DNA from: Bacteroides coprosuis DSM 18011
Lineage (GTDB): Bacteria; Bacteroidota; Bacteroidia; Bacteroidales; Bacteroidaceae
DNA: 64,000 nucleotides
Direction: 5' to 3'
Assembly (NCBI GenBank): GCA_000212915.1
Contig: CM001167.1
Location: forward strand, 2,927,799 to 2,991,798
The notes below the pieces were generated by a model. The model saw only the letters and a program-made list of their open reading frames with translations, made no database searches and had not been told where the DNA came from. Shown in pieces: positions 28,396 through 38,498 of this stretch; position 1 is the first letter of the stretch; each line of letters starts with the position of its first letter. The position numbers were made by a program, and so were the translations under genes.

Positions 28396-29820
28396 TTATA
28401 GCCCAAAACTATATGAACTCAGCAATTCATAAATAGAGCTTACTATACCAAATAATATTACACCAGCCATACATAACACAATGCTAACCTTTGTATATCC
28501 ATCACTTTTAAATGTGGCAATAGGTTTATCATTGGGCATAATGAACATTGCTTTTACAATTAACAAGTAGTAATACAGTGATATAATGGTATTAACTAAA
28601 GCTATAAATACTAACACTTTGAATCCAGCTTCAAATGCAGCCATGAAAACAAAGAACTTACTAAAGAATCCTGCAAAAGGAGGGATTCCTCCTAAAGAGA
28701 ATAGAGACAATGTCATAACAAAAACCAATTTAGGATTGGTCTGATACAGTCCATTGTAATCGCTTATATTTACTTTACCGCCTGATCGCTGTTCCACTAT
28801 AGAGATAACACCAAAAATAGCAAGGTTAGCCACTAAGTATATTAATATATAATAGACCAAAGAGCTCATACCTATGGCACTTACAGATATAGCTGCCAAC
28901 ATAATATATCCAGCTTGGGAAATACTACTGAAAGCAAAGAAACGTTTAATATTATTTTGTCTAATAGCAAATAGGTTTGCAATTGTAATTGAAGCTACAA
29001 TAATCCACCACATCATATCTTGCCAAACATCTACTAATGGAGCAAATGCTTTTATTAAGATAGTCATTAGCACAAAAGCAGCAGCAGCCTTGGATATAAC
29101 AGATAGATAACCTGTTACATTGGTTGGAGCGCCTTCATATACATCTGCTGCCCATAAATGGAAGGGCACAAGAGAAATCTTAAAACCTAGACCTCCTACA
29201 ACAAAAACCAATCCCATAATTTGCAAAGGAGTCATAGTGATTGATTGCAATAAGTCACTAAAATATAAGCTACCATTAGTGCCATAAATATAAGAAATAC
29301 CAAATAGCATCAACCCTGAAGAAAATAGTGCCAACAAAATAAACTTAGCTCCAGCCTCAACAGATTCTATCTTGTATTTATTAAATGCCACCAAGCAAGA
29401 CATCGGAATAGATGCCAACTCTAACCCAATAAAGAATAATAGGAAGTGACCCGCACTTACCATATAAGACATTCCTAAAAGAGTAAACAGAGTAATCACA
29501 TAGAACTCACCTCTCCTTATTGAAGTATCTTCTCTTCTCAACCAGACATCTGATTGCAGAATTACAATCAGTGTACCGAAAGCTAAAATAGTCTTTACAA
29601 TACTTACGATAGGTGAGCTTTCGTACATACCTCCACAAAGTGACAACTCAGCAGTAGGTAGGAAATTATATATTATATGCCCTGCCAAACCTAACGAGGT
29701 TATCAGGTGAAAGTACTTACGACCTTTATCTCCAGCAAAGAGATCAAATAATAGTAGAAAAACTATCAAAGCCAAAAGAGATAACTCTGGGCGCATGAGT
29801 AGTAATTGAGTATAGTCCAT
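28396..29820 (-). CDS. nuoN: NADH-quinone oxidoreductase subunit N
   Basis: A proton-pumping membrane subunit of complex I, homologous to Mrp-type antiporters. The 474 residues contain about 13-14 predicted membrane helices. The key segments are [20 protein letters not shown] (about 217-236), the proton-translocation core of NuoN, and a charged residue in the broken-helix region ([18 protein letters not shown], about 375-392). It is the distal core gene of the nuo operon, 22 bases after nuoM. Nothing is missing. Confidence 0.97.
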   Translation of the reverse strand: MDYTQLLLMRPELSLLALIVFLLLFDLFAGDKGRKYFHLITSLGLAGHIIYNFLPTAELSLCGGMYESSPIVSIVKTILAFGTLIVILQSDVWLRREDTSIRRGEFYVITLFTLLGMSYMVSAGHFLLFFIGLELASIPMSCLVAFNKYKIESVEAGAKFILLALFSSGLMLFGISYIYGTNGSLYFSDLLQSITMTPLQIMGLVFVVGGLGFKISLVPFHLWAADVYEGAPTNVTGYLSVISKAAAAFVLMTILIKAFAPLVDVWQDMMWWIIVASITIANLFAIRQNNIKRFFAFSSISQAGYIMLAAISVSAIGMSSLVYYILIYLVANLAIFGVISIVEQRSGGKVNISDYNGLYQTNPKLVFVMTLSLFSLGGIPPFAGFFSKFFVFMAAFEAGFKVLVFIALVNTIISLYYYLLIVKAMFIMPNDKPIATFKSDGYTKVSIVLCMAGVILFGIVSSIYELLSSYSFGL

Positions 29821-29842
29821 ATCTTTTTCTATCTTTTATTTA

Positions 29843-31324
29843 TTAATTTATTAACTGTACAAGAAAAGTAGATGCACTTTCACTAATAATATTGGAGAAG
29901 AAGAATGGAAAAGATCCTACTCCTACAATACAAATAATGAGTACAATTACACTTAATTTTTCATCCCAACTAGCATCTGTAAGAATAAGAAAAGATTTGT
30001 TTTCTACTTCTCCATAAATAGATCGGCCAATTAGGCGTAATATATATACAGCAGTAATTACAATAGAACTTGTAGCTAGAATAGTAAAGACTCTATGGAA
30101 AGTATCTGTATTTTCAAATGAACCCACAAAAATGGTCATTTCAGCTACAAATCCACTAAATCCAGGTAATCCTAAGTTTGCCAAACCTGCTATCACATAA
30201 CAAACAGAAAGGAATGGCATGATTTTCATAAGTCCTCTTAACTCTCTGACATCTCGAGTATGAGTACGACCATAAATCATACCAATCAGGGCAAAAAATA
30301 ATGCTGTGATTAATCCATGAGATAACATTTGAAGAACGGCTCCAGTAGCAGCTGTCTGTGTCATCATAAGAATAGCAAATAATACTAATCCACAATGCGA
30401 TACTGAAGAGTAAGCATTGATATACTTCAAATCGGTTTGTACACAAGCAGAGAATGCTCCATAAACGACACTAATTCCTGTCAATATCAAGAATATCCAT
30501 GATAGTTCTTGAGCAGCTTCGGGCATTAAATACATGGCTACACGGAAACATCCATATCCTCCTAGTTTCATCAATACCCCAGCATGAAGCATAGAGACAG
30601 CTGTTGGCGCCGAAGCATGACCATCAGGGCTCCATGTATGGAATGGGAATAAAGCACCTAGTACTCCAAAACCCAAGAACGTCATTGGGAAGAAAATTCT
30701 TTGCATTTCTATAGGGATATGAAGACCTCCTATTTCTAACAAGTTCATACTAGTAGCTCCTGCTCCAAAGTATATCCCTAAAATTCCAAAGAGCAAAAAC
30801 GCAGATGCTCCCATCAACATCAGAGTTAGTTTCATAGCTGAATACTCTTTTTTTCCTGTACCCCATACGCCTATTAGCAAATACATAGGGATTAAAGCGA
30901 TTTCATAAAACATAAACATTGTAAAGAGATCTATGCTAATAAAAAAGCCAAATACACCCATACTTAGTAAAGTGTACCATAAGAAGTATTCTTTGGTCTG
31001 TTCTTTCATCTTCCAAGAAGCAAACACTCCCGTAAAAACGATAACTGATGCAAGCAATAACATTACTACTGATATGCCATCGACCCCTACTGCATAGCAA
31101 ATATTTAATGGTTTGTACCACTCTATACTCTGAGTAAACAACATTTGAGAAGTATCTCCCGCAGCCCTTGCTTGAAGATACATATATGTTAGTGTTACAG
31201 ACATAGCAATAAGTAAAGATGAACCTACTACCATAACTGTATGTGTTTGTTTCATGTTCCTAGATATCCATAGGGCTAGTAACATGAGGAGTGGAATCAG
31301 AACAAATATTGACAAAAAATTCAT
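29843..31324 (-). CDS. nuoM: NADH-quinone oxidoreductase subunit M
   Basis: A proton-pumping antiporter-like membrane subunit of complex I. The 493 residues contain about 14 helices. Conserved segments are the helix-5 glutamate in LFTMFMFYEIALIPMYLLIG (about 130-149), FPFHTWSPDGHASAPTAVSM (about 219-238) and NLGLPGFSGFVAEM (about 392-405). It sits between nuoL and nuoN, with 32 bases to nuoL and 22 to nuoN. Confidence 0.97.
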   Translation of the reverse strand: MNFLSIFVLIPLLMLLALWISRNMKQTHTVMVVGSSLLIAMSVTLTYMYLQARAAGDTSQMLFTQSIEWYKPLNICYAVGVDGISVVMLLLASVIVFTGVFASWKMKEQTKEYFLWYTLLSMGVFGFFISIDLFTMFMFYEIALIPMYLLIGVWGTGKKEYSAMKLTLMLMGASAFLLFGILGIYFGAGATSMNLLEIGGLHIPIEMQRIFFPMTFLGFGVLGALFPFHTWSPDGHASAPTAVSMLHAGVLMKLGGYGCFRVAMYLMPEAAQELSWIFLILTGISVVYGAFSACVQTDLKYINAYSSVSHCGLVLFAILMMTQTAATGAVLQMLSHGLITALFFALIGMIYGRTHTRDVRELRGLMKIMPFLSVCYVIAGLANLGLPGFSGFVAEMTIFVGSFENTDTFHRVFTILATSSIVITAVYILRLIGRSIYGEVENKSFLILTDASWDEKLSVIVLIICIVGVGSFPFFFSNIISESASTFLVQLIN

Positions 31325-31356
31325 ATCTAATTATTTTTTCTTTTTCATTAATTATT

Positions 31357-33279
31357 TTAGGCAAGCCAAACTATTCCAAAATAGGTAAATAGTAAAGCTA
31401 CAAAGATGACAATTGCACCCCATAAAAAAACAACAGCATAACTCTGTACATTGCCACTTTGCAATCCTCTTATTTTAAATGACACTTGATTAGTTATCCA
31501 AGCAAGAGAGTCAAAGAATGCATCTATGACATGCTTATCAAACCATGCAATGGGTTTAGAAATACATCCAAAAATTACCTTATGAGTGATAAATTGATAA
31601 ACCTCATCAATATAAAAACGATGTGTTGCAGCTTTGTGTAATCCTTTAAATTGACGTTCCAATTGATTAGCAACTTTTCGATCGCTTTTTCTATACATAA
31701 ATGTTGCTATAATAATAGCAATAACAGCTACTATCAAACTTGTTGTAGCAACTTGTGCGTCTATATGAATGATATAAGGAGTTCCATCACTACTGATATA
31801 TTTACCAAAAGGAATAAAGCCAGCTATACAAGTAATAAGAGTTAGAATAATAAGAGGAATTGTCATAGACGAAGGTGATTCATGAGGTACATGAGCATGA
31901 CCTTCTGCATCAGTTTTTGTTTCGTATGCTTTACCCCAGAATACGTTATAGTATAACCTGAACATATAGAAAGCTGTTAGACCTGCAACGAATGTCATCA
32001 AATATCCCATCAAAGGGCTAAACATAAAGGTTGCAGCCAGAATCTCATCTTTTGAGAAGAAACCACTAAATGGCCAGATACCTGCTATTGCTAAACAAGC
32101 AATAAGGAAAGTTATGTGAGTAATTGGCATATGCTTCCGTAAGCTTCCCATATCTTTCATTTCATTAGAATGTACAGCATGTATGATTGCTCCAGCGCCC
32201 AAGAATAAAGTAGCTTTAAACATGGCATGAGTAAACAGATGAAACATAGAAGCCATATAACCTAAACCTCCTGCATGAGGATCCATAGAAGTACAAACTC
32301 CTAAAGCAACTATCATAAATCCGATCTGAGAGATTGTAGAAAATGCAAGTACACGCTTAATATCAGTCTGAACACAAGCTATTACAGCTGCAAATAAAGC
32401 TGTAAAGGCTCCTACATATCCAGCAAAGTGCAAAACTTCGGGTGCAAAGCCAATGAATAGAGGAAATAGACGTGCAATTAAATAAACACCAGCAACTACC
32501 ATTGTGGCGGCATGAATTAAAGCACTGACAGGTGTTGGACCTTCCATTGCATCGGGCAGCCAAATATGAAGAGGGAACATGGCACTCTTACCTGCACCAC
32601 CAATTATCATCAGTCCCAATGCCAAAGGAATCATAGTTCCAGCAGCTGCAATTGCTTTCATATAAGGAGCAAAATCAAACGAGAAAGAGCCCACATAGAA
32701 ACCATAAACTAAAATACCAATTAGAAAACCTAAGTCAGCAAAGCGAGTTACAATAAATGCTTTCTTCGCTGCTGCAATAGCTGAGGGCTTAGTATAATAA
32801 AACCCGATTAACAAATAACTTGACACTCCTACAAGTTCCCAGAAAAGGTACATCTGGAAAATATTTGTAGCAATTACTAGCCCCAACATAGACATTGTAA
32901 AAAGCGAAAGGAATGCATAATAACGTTGAAAGCCTTTTTCGCCTTTCATATATCCCATGGAGTATATATGAACCATAAGTGATACCGTAGTGATTACGAC
33001 AAGCATCATTACAGATATTGGGTCCAACAAAACTCCCATATTAAAGGTTAGAGTATCTGTAAATGGAAGCCAAACAAAGTCAAATTGTATACCTTGACTT
33101 ATTGTTCCACCAATGAAATAGCTGTAAGCAATGTAGTAAGCAAATAAGGTAGTTACTCCCAACATACATGAACCTATCAATCCCGAAACTTTAGGCTTAA
33201 TTTTATTTCCTAAAAGTCCCAAGAAAACAAAAGTGAAAAGAGGCAAAATTAGCAGTGATAATGTTGAATACTTTTCCAT
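31357..33279 (-). CDS. nuoL: NADH-quinone oxidoreductase subunit L
   Basis: The largest proton-pumping membrane subunit, with the long lateral helix that couples the membrane arm. The 640 residues show the antiporter core, with the helix-5 glutamate in YLFWELVGVSSYLLIGFYY (about 145-163) and the loop FPLHIWLPDAMEGPTPVSAL (about 237-256). After about residue 500 come the amphipathic lateral helix and the final membrane anchor. The length is normal (about 610-660). The gap to nuoK is 8 bases. Confidence 0.97.
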   Translation of the reverse strand: MEKYSTLSLLILPLFTFVFLGLLGNKIKPKVSGLIGSCMLGVTTLFAYYIAYSYFIGGTISQGIQFDFVWLPFTDTLTFNMGVLLDPISVMMLVVITTVSLMVHIYSMGYMKGEKGFQRYYAFLSLFTMSMLGLVIATNIFQMYLFWELVGVSSYLLIGFYYTKPSAIAAAKKAFIVTRFADLGFLIGILVYGFYVGSFSFDFAPYMKAIAAAGTMIPLALGLMIIGGAGKSAMFPLHIWLPDAMEGPTPVSALIHAATMVVAGVYLIARLFPLFIGFAPEVLHFAGYVGAFTALFAAVIACVQTDIKRVLAFSTISQIGFMIVALGVCTSMDPHAGGLGYMASMFHLFTHAMFKATLFLGAGAIIHAVHSNEMKDMGSLRKHMPITHITFLIACLAIAGIWPFSGFFSKDEILAATFMFSPLMGYLMTFVAGLTAFYMFRLYYNVFWGKAYETKTDAEGHAHVPHESPSSMTIPLIILTLITCIAGFIPFGKYISSDGTPYIIHIDAQVATTSLIVAVIAIIIATFMYRKSDRKVANQLERQFKGLHKAATHRFYIDEVYQFITHKVIFGCISKPIAWFDKHVIDAFFDSLAWITNQVSFKIRGLQSGNVQSYAVVFLWGAIVIFVALLFTYFGIVWLA

Positions 33280-33287
33280 ATCAAATC

Positions 33288-33596
33288 TTAGTCTTTTAGT
33301 TTATTCAGATTTCCAACCTGAATATTATTTAAGTTTCGGTACACTGTAATAATAATAGCAATTGCTACAGCAGATTCTACAGCAGATAGCCCTATTGAAA
33401 AGATGGCAAAAAACATCCCTTCTAAGTTTTCTGGGTATAGAAATCGATTAAACACTGCAAAGTTTATATCTACAGCATTCAATATTAACTCAACTGATAT
33501 TAGAATAGTCAGTAAGTTTCGACGAATAAAGAAACCAAAAATCCCCGCAAACAACATAAAAGCTGAAACGAGTAAATAATATTGCATCGGTACCAT
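33288..33596 (-). CDS. nuoK: NADH-quinone oxidoreductase subunit K
   Basis: A three-helix membrane subunit of the proton path, 102 residues. The conserved glutamates in the membrane are visible in LLTILISVELILNAVDINFAV (glutamate near residue 36) and in GLSAVESAVAIAIII (near 72), which match the family. It is compact, with a normal opening and end, 37 bases after nuoJ. Confidence 0.96.
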   Translation of the reverse strand: MVPMQYYLLVSAFMLFAGIFGFFIRRNLLTILISVELILNAVDINFAVFNRFLYPENLEGMFFAIFSIGLSAVESAVAIAIIITVYRNLNNIQVGNLNKLKD

Positions 33597-33633
33597 AACC
33601 TATATATCTTTTATCTTTTAAATACTTTATTAA

Positions 33634-34149
33634 TTATCTCTTTCTAGCTATTACAATAGCACCAATTACACAAGCTAGCAATAGCACCCCCATTAATTCA
33701 AAAGGGATGAGATATTGAAATTTTTCTGTTCCCAACATGGTTTTACCTATCTGATTCATTCCCACTTCAACATCGTTGAACATCGCTTCTTTAAATACGT
33801 TTTTTAGAATCAAAAAGGCACATACTAGAAAAGAAACTACTGCAGTAATAGCACCAACCCAAAATTTAGACTTAGGTAATTTTTCTGCACGGTCGTTCAT
33901 ACCCTTACTAGATGTTAGGAGTATTGCAAAAACATATAAGACTGTTATTCCTCCTGCATAAACCATTAACTGAACAGCCCCAAGAAAAGAGTAGTTAAGC
34001 TGGAAGTAGATTCCCGCAGTTCCAAGCAAAACAAAAAGCAGATAGGTTGCCGAACGCAAAATACGACTTGTTGTTACAGTTAATACTGAGAAAACAACAA
34101 TAATCAATGCCAAAACAGCAAATACTACAGCTTCGAATGTAATATTCAT
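33634..34149 (-). CDS. nuoJ: NADH-quinone oxidoreductase subunit J
   Basis: A membrane subunit with five helices, 171 residues. The conserved helix-3 segment is FLGAVQLMVYAGGITVLYVF (about 55-74), the pi-bulge region that links quinone chemistry to pumping. The C-terminal helix ends in a short Arg-Lys-Arg. The gap of 61 bases to nuoI is one of the larger ones in the operon, but the two are still co-directional. Confidence 0.95.
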   Translation of the reverse strand: MNITFEAVVFAVLALIIVVFSVLTVTTSRILRSATYLLFVLLGTAGIYFQLNYSFLGAVQLMVYAGGITVLYVFAILLTSSKGMNDRAEKLPKSKFWVGAITAVVSFLVCAFLILKNVFKEAMFNDVEVGMNQIGKTMLGTEKFQYLIPFELMGVLLLACVIGAIVIARKR

Positions 34150-34210
34150 AATGAATGTATTTTATATTACTATATTTTATTTTGTATTAAGTTGATATCC
34201 TCTCTACAAT

Positions 34211-34675
34211 TCAATTCTTTTTATTCAGCTTCAACTCTAATACTGTTTTATCGAACACAGCATGTTCAAATTTGTTATTAAAGCGAATAGCCTTGGTAGG
34301 ACACACATCTACACATAAATTGCAATACATGCATGAACCTAGGTTGTATTTATAATCTACAAGTTTCTTTTTCTTCTTTCCTGTTTCCTCATCAACAACC
34401 ATTTCTGATATTACCTCAATTGTTCCATTAGGACAAGCATTCTGGCATAACCCACAAGCAATGCACTTATTATTACCATCTTCATCGTGAGGCATCTCTA
34501 ATGTTCCACGAAATCTTTCGGGAATAACTAAGGTTTCTCTATTTTCAGGATAACATTGTGTTACTTTAGGAGTAAAGAACTCTTTCAATGTAACCCTCAT
34601 TCCTGTTGTGAGAGAGCTTATAGCTGATATAATTTTCTGTATATATGATTTTTTATTTCCCATTTCTCTATTCAT
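34211..34675 (-). CDS. nuoI: NADH-quinone oxidoreductase subunit I (2x[4Fe-4S])
   Basis: A peripheral-arm iron-sulfur subunit that passes electrons toward NuoB and the quinone. The 154 residues contain two ferredoxin-type motifs: CIACGLCQNACP (about 78-89) and CMYCNLCVDVCPTKAI (about 117-132), together binding two [4Fe-4S] clusters. A Lys-rich insert, EETGKKKKKLVDYKY, lies between them. An N-terminal region of about 55 residues, longer than the shortest homologues, precedes the first cluster. Because NuoE, NuoF and NuoG are absent, this subunit is the likely entry point for electrons from a separate donor. Confidence 0.96.
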   Translation of the reverse strand: MNREMGNKKSYIQKIISAISSLTTGMRVTLKEFFTPKVTQCYPENRETLVIPERFRGTLEMPHDEDGNNKCIACGLCQNACPNGTIEVISEMVVDEETGKKKKKLVDYKYNLGSCMYCNLCVDVCPTKAIRFNNKFEHAVFDKTVLELKLNKKN

Positions 34676-34693
34676 TATTTTATCAGTTTACGA

Positions 34694-35770
34694 TTAAAAA
34701 TGCCAGCCAAAAGTTACACAGAGAGCCATTACTAATAGGTTTACTAAACCTATCGGCACTAAATATTTCCACTCAAGTTGTAATATTTGATCAACACGTA
34801 AACGTGGGAAAGTCCATTTTATCCACATCAATACCCACACTAAAAAGAAAGTCTTACCAAAGAACCAGATAAAACCAGGAATGACATCCATTATGGCATT
34901 AAAGCCGTTTAAACCAGATACATGGAAAGGCATCCAGCCACCTAAGAATACAGTAGCAGCAAAACCAGATACGATAAAAAGGTTGACAAATTCTGCAACA
35001 TAAAATAATCCAAAGTGCATACCTGAATATTCAGTATGGAAACCCGCTGTTAATTCAGACTCAGCTTCAGGTAAATCGAATGGACCACGGTTTACTTCTG
35101 CGTTTGCAGCAATAAGATATATCACAAAAGCGATTAAAGCAGGCAGATGTCCTTTGAACAAAAACCAGCCATTTGCTTGTTGTGCTACAATTTCACTTAT
35201 TTGCATTGTACCAGTCAATGCAACTATAGTCAATGCAGACAGACCTATAGACAACTCATAGCTAATCATCTGAGCCCCACTCCTCATCGCTGCAATTAAT
35301 GAAAATTTATTATTACTTCCCCAACCAGCTAAAAGAATACCTATGACCCCTATTGAGGATACAGCTAAGAAGAAGAATACCCCAATATTAAAGTCTAAAA
35401 TTTCCAAACCTTGGCTGATAGGTAAGCAAGCAAAAGCAAGGACAGAACCTACTACCACTATATAGGGAGCTAAATTGTATAAAAACTTATCGGAGTGCTT
35501 TATAATAATAATCTCCTTTGTTAACATTTTCAATACATCGGCAAAAAGTTGGAATATACCCCATGGACCTACACGATTAGGTCCAAATCTGCATTGAAAA
35601 AAGGCACATACTTTACGCTCCATATAAATCATTATTATAGCTATAATAGCATATAAAGCTAAAATACATACACCCACTAAAACACATTCTACAAATAGCG
35701 CTAATCCTTGAGATAAAAACCCAGAGAGCCAATCGTGAATACTACTTGTAATAATTCCAAAATCAAACAT
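34694..35770 (-). CDS. nuoH: NADH-quinone oxidoreductase subunit H
   Basis: The membrane subunit that forms the quinone chamber with NuoB and NuoD. The 358 residues contain about eight helices. Conserved pieces are MYMERKVCAFFQCRFGPNRV (about 48-67, the E-R-K... GPN motif), GGWGSNNKFSL-type (seen as AGWGSNNKFSLIAAMRSGAQ, about 147-166) and RGPFDLPEAESELTAGFHTE (about 228-247). Length and order are normal. Forty bases separate it from nuoCD. Confidence 0.97.
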   Translation of the reverse strand: MFDFGIITSSIHDWLSGFLSQGLALFVECVLVGVCILALYAIIAIIMIYMERKVCAFFQCRFGPNRVGPWGIFQLFADVLKMLTKEIIIIKHSDKFLYNLAPYIVVVGSVLAFACLPISQGLEILDFNIGVFFFLAVSSIGVIGILLAGWGSNNKFSLIAAMRSGAQMISYELSIGLSALTIVALTGTMQISEIVAQQANGWFLFKGHLPALIAFVIYLIAANAEVNRGPFDLPEAESELTAGFHTEYSGMHFGLFYVAEFVNLFIVSGFAATVFLGGWMPFHVSGLNGFNAIMDVIPGFIWFFGKTFFLVWVLMWIKWTFPRLRVDQILQLEWKYLVPIGLVNLLVMALCVTFGWHF

Positions 35771-35810
35771 AAATATTCTTGTTTGTATATTTTTAATTAA
35801 TATCAGATTG

Positions 35811-37436
35811 TTATCTATCTATATCAGGCACAACATAATCGAGTGTACCCCCAATAGCAATCAAGTCGGCAATCTTAGCACCTCTCGCTATTGTATCTAC
35901 ACAAGCAACAAGCGGTAACCCTGTACTTCTAAACTTCATTCTATATGGATTTTTATCACCCTTGCTCTCAATAAAGACACCAAACTCACCTCTACTAGCC
36001 TCAACAGAAGCATAGTAACTACCTTCAGGTATTCTGATGATGGGTTTTGTTTTTTCTCGTGTAGTTCCCTCTGGTATATTATCGATCAAAGCAGCAATAA
36101 TTCGCATACTTTCTTCAATCTCTTCCATGCGGACTAAATACCTTGCATAAGAATCTCCTTCTGGTCGAACAACTTCCTTAAAATCAACTTGATCATAAAC
36201 ACCATAAGGAATACGTTTACGAACATCACAAGCCCAATTTGAAGCTCTACCCACAGGACCAGTTGCACCAAAAGAAATAGCATCTTCATGGGTAAGCACT
36301 CCCACGCCAATCATTCGATTGCGAGCAATAACATTATCAGTGAAAACTTTTTTATATTCTACTAATACTTTAGGAAGATACTCAAGAAGTTCTTTTACTT
36401 TACGCACAAAATCTGGATGAATATCGTTTTCAACACCTCCAATGATATTATAATGTAGTATTAATCTACCACCTGTAGTTTCTTCTAGGATATCAAGTAC
36501 TTTTTCTCTATCTCTAAACCCATAGAAGAAAGCAGTTAAAGCACCTAAGTCCATGCATAGTGTAGAAAAGAAAAGGAGGTGTGAGTTAATTCTCTGGAGT
36601 TCATCCATTATAGTTCTAATATACAGAACTCGATCTGAGACTTGAAGATCTATCGCTTTTTCTACACACATACAAAGTGCATGACGACTTTGCAATGCAG
36701 CTAAATAATCAAGACGATCCATATAGCCAATAGTTTGTTGGTAAGTCAGCCCTTCACATAACTTTTCAATGCCTCTATGAATATAACCACAATGAATATC
36801 TATCTTATTGATGAACTCACCATCTAAAGACGTACGAAAACGTAGTACACCATGAGTTGCAGGATGTTGCGGTCCTATATTAACAACATATTCATCTGGT
36901 TCAAAAAGCACACGTTGATTAGGGACTAACTTTCCTTCATCATTTAAAGACCAAGACACAGTAAAATCTTCATTGCCTTCATTGGTCATATCCAACTCTT
37001 CAATATGCTCGTAATCTTTGCGTAGAGGATAACCTTTCCATTCATTACGAAGAAAAAGTCTGCGCATATCTGGGTGATTTAGAAAAATGATACCGTAGAA
37101 ATCATAGGCTTCACGTTCATAGACAGAAGCTATCTTCCACAAATCAGCAACTGTATGGATATAAGGTTGCTCACGATTTGATATTACAGCTCTTAATTCT
37201 ACTTGATATTTATTTGCAGTAGATTCCAAATGATAAATCACTCCAAAACCCTCTTCACCAAAATCAATACCTGTGAGGTTTCTCATGTAGTCGAAATGAA
37301 GGTCTTCTTTATAGAGGAATTCTGCCATCTCTCTAAATATATCAGAGTCTATTTTAACAATTAGTCTGTCTGGTTTCTCCTCAATAATAGCAGAAGGGAA
37401 TTTTTGGGTTAGTCTAGCTTGAACACTCATTTTCAA
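35811..37436 (-). CDS. nuoCD: NADH-quinone oxidoreductase fused subunits C and D
   Basis: A fusion of NuoC (about residues 1-150) and the 49-kDa-type NuoD (about 160-541), 541 residues. NuoC shows YERE.YDFYGI (about 107-116) and the [17 protein letters not shown] block (about 125-141). NuoD shows [15 protein letters not shown] (about 186-200), the conserved His-containing quinone-pocket loop, and the C-terminal end DYVVPDIDR. NuoD has lost the Ni-Fe ligands of hydrogenases, as in true complex I. The start overlaps the end of nuoB by 4 bases (ATGA), so translation is coupled. The CD fusion is common in Bacteroidota and in enterobacteria. Confidence 0.96.
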   Translation of the reverse strand: MKMSVQARLTQKFPSAIIEEKPDRLIVKIDSDIFREMAEFLYKEDLHFDYMRNLTGIDFGEEGFGVIYHLESTANKYQVELRAVISNREQPYIHTVADLWKIASVYEREAYDFYGIIFLNHPDMRRLFLRNEWKGYPLRKDYEHIEELDMTNEGNEDFTVSWSLNDEGKLVPNQRVLFEPDEYVVNIGPQHPATHGVLRFRTSLDGEFINKIDIHCGYIHRGIEKLCEGLTYQQTIGYMDRLDYLAALQSRHALCMCVEKAIDLQVSDRVLYIRTIMDELQRINSHLLFFSTLCMDLGALTAFFYGFRDREKVLDILEETTGGRLILHYNIIGGVENDIHPDFVRKVKELLEYLPKVLVEYKKVFTDNVIARNRMIGVGVLTHEDAISFGATGPVGRASNWACDVRKRIPYGVYDQVDFKEVVRPEGDSYARYLVRMEEIEESMRIIAALIDNIPEGTTREKTKPIIRIPEGSYYASVEASRGEFGVFIESKGDKNPYRMKFRSTGLPLVACVDTIARGAKIADLIAIGGTLDYVVPDIDR

Positions 37437-38077
37437 TAATTATTTTTTTCAGATGAATCTTCTTTCAGTTTTTCTTCATATTCTTTAATGGTTAATTCTT
37501 TCTTATTCACTCCACCAATAAAGCGTTCCAACTTCACTTTACGCTGAAGTTGCATAAGACCATAAATCATAGCTTCGGGACGTGGAGGACAACCAGGAAT
37601 AAACACATCAACAGGTAATATCTTATCTATACCTTTAACCACGTGATATGAGTTTTTAAATGGTCCACCAGTAATAGTACAAGCACCACATGCTATAACA
37701 TACTTTGGATCTGCCATCTGATCATAAAGTCTCTTCAATACAGGAGCCATTTTATCGGTAATGGTACCCGCTACCATAATAAAATCTGCCTGACGTGGAC
37801 TAGGTCGTGCTACTTCAAAACCAAAACGAGCAAAATCGTGACGAGCAGCACCAATAGCCATAAACTCAATACCACAGCAACTCGTAGCAAAAGTTAATGG
37901 CCATAGTGAATTACTTCTACCCCAATTGACAACATCGTCAAGAACTCCGACAACTACATTTGTTCCATTAGAGCGGAGTTCTTCAACCATATTTTCTAAA
38001 TAATCGTTGTTTTTAAACTCATCGTAAGCCATGGATTTAATCTTGGGTATCTTTTTATTTTGTTTCTTTATTTCCAT
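37433..38077 (-). CDS. nuoB: NADH-quinone oxidoreductase subunit B
   Basis: Carries the N2 [4Fe-4S] cluster that reduces quinone. The 214 residues contain the cysteine ligands in [16 protein letters not shown] (CC pair at about 67-68), [12 protein letters not shown] (about 131-142) and [16 protein letters not shown] (about 157-172). The position of the tandem Cys pair is diagnostic. N- and C-termini have extra Lys/Glu-rich segments of about 25 residues. The start overlaps the end of nuoA by 10 bases, and the end overlaps nuoCD by 4. Confidence 0.97.
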   Translation of the reverse strand: MEIKKQNKKIPKIKSMAYDEFKNNDYLENMVEELRSNGTNVVVGVLDDVVNWGRSNSLWPLTFATSCCGIEFMAIGAARHDFARFGFEVARPSPRQADFIMVAGTITDKMAPVLKRLYDQMADPKYVIACGACTITGGPFKNSYHVVKGIDKILPVDVFIPGCPPRPEAMIYGLMQLQRKVKLERFIGGVNKKELTIKEYEEKLKEDSSEKNNY

Positions 38078-38418
38078 TCAAGAACTCCTTTCTTCCATGC
38101 GTAAGCAAGGCCTAAAACTAAAATAAGCAAGAAAAATAAAAAGCTAATTAACCCCATCATTCCTAATTCTTTAGAAACGACAGCCCAAGGAAAGAGGAAC
38201 ACTGTTTCTACATCAAAAACCAAGAAAAGGATGGCATATAAGTAATATCCCACTTTAAACTGCATCCAACTTGTACCTCTCGTAGGAATACCACATTCAT
38301 AAGCTTCACTTTTCTGTGGATTATAAGACCTCGGAGAAAGTAAACGGGCTGTTTTAAGGGCTAAAGCAGCTAGTAATATAGCGGTAATGATTACCGCTAT
38401 TAATAGTATAAAATCCAT
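38068..38418 (-). CDS. nuoA: NADH-quinone oxidoreductase subunit A
   Basis: A small three-helix membrane subunit, 116 residues, first gene of the nuo set. The conserved central loop is [15 protein letters not shown] (about 37-51), and helix 2 holds [16 protein letters not shown] (about 66-81), with the usual acidic residues. The upstream gap to the TPR gene is only 80 bases and contains no TAnnTTTG element. The nuo genes may therefore depend on a promoter further upstream in the exbB-tonB cluster, or on one I cannot recognise. Confidence 0.95.
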   Translation of the reverse strand: MDFILLIAVIITAILLAALALKTARLLSPRSYNPQKSEAYECGIPTRGTSWMQFKVGYYLYAILFLVFDVETVFLFPWAVVSKELGMMGLISFLFFLLILVLGLAYAWKKGVLEWK

Positions 38419-38498
38419 TTTTTACTGTTTAATTAACTATTTTCTATAATATAAGACTTAATTAAGAGAACCTCAATTAAATTGTATCTTACTCATAT

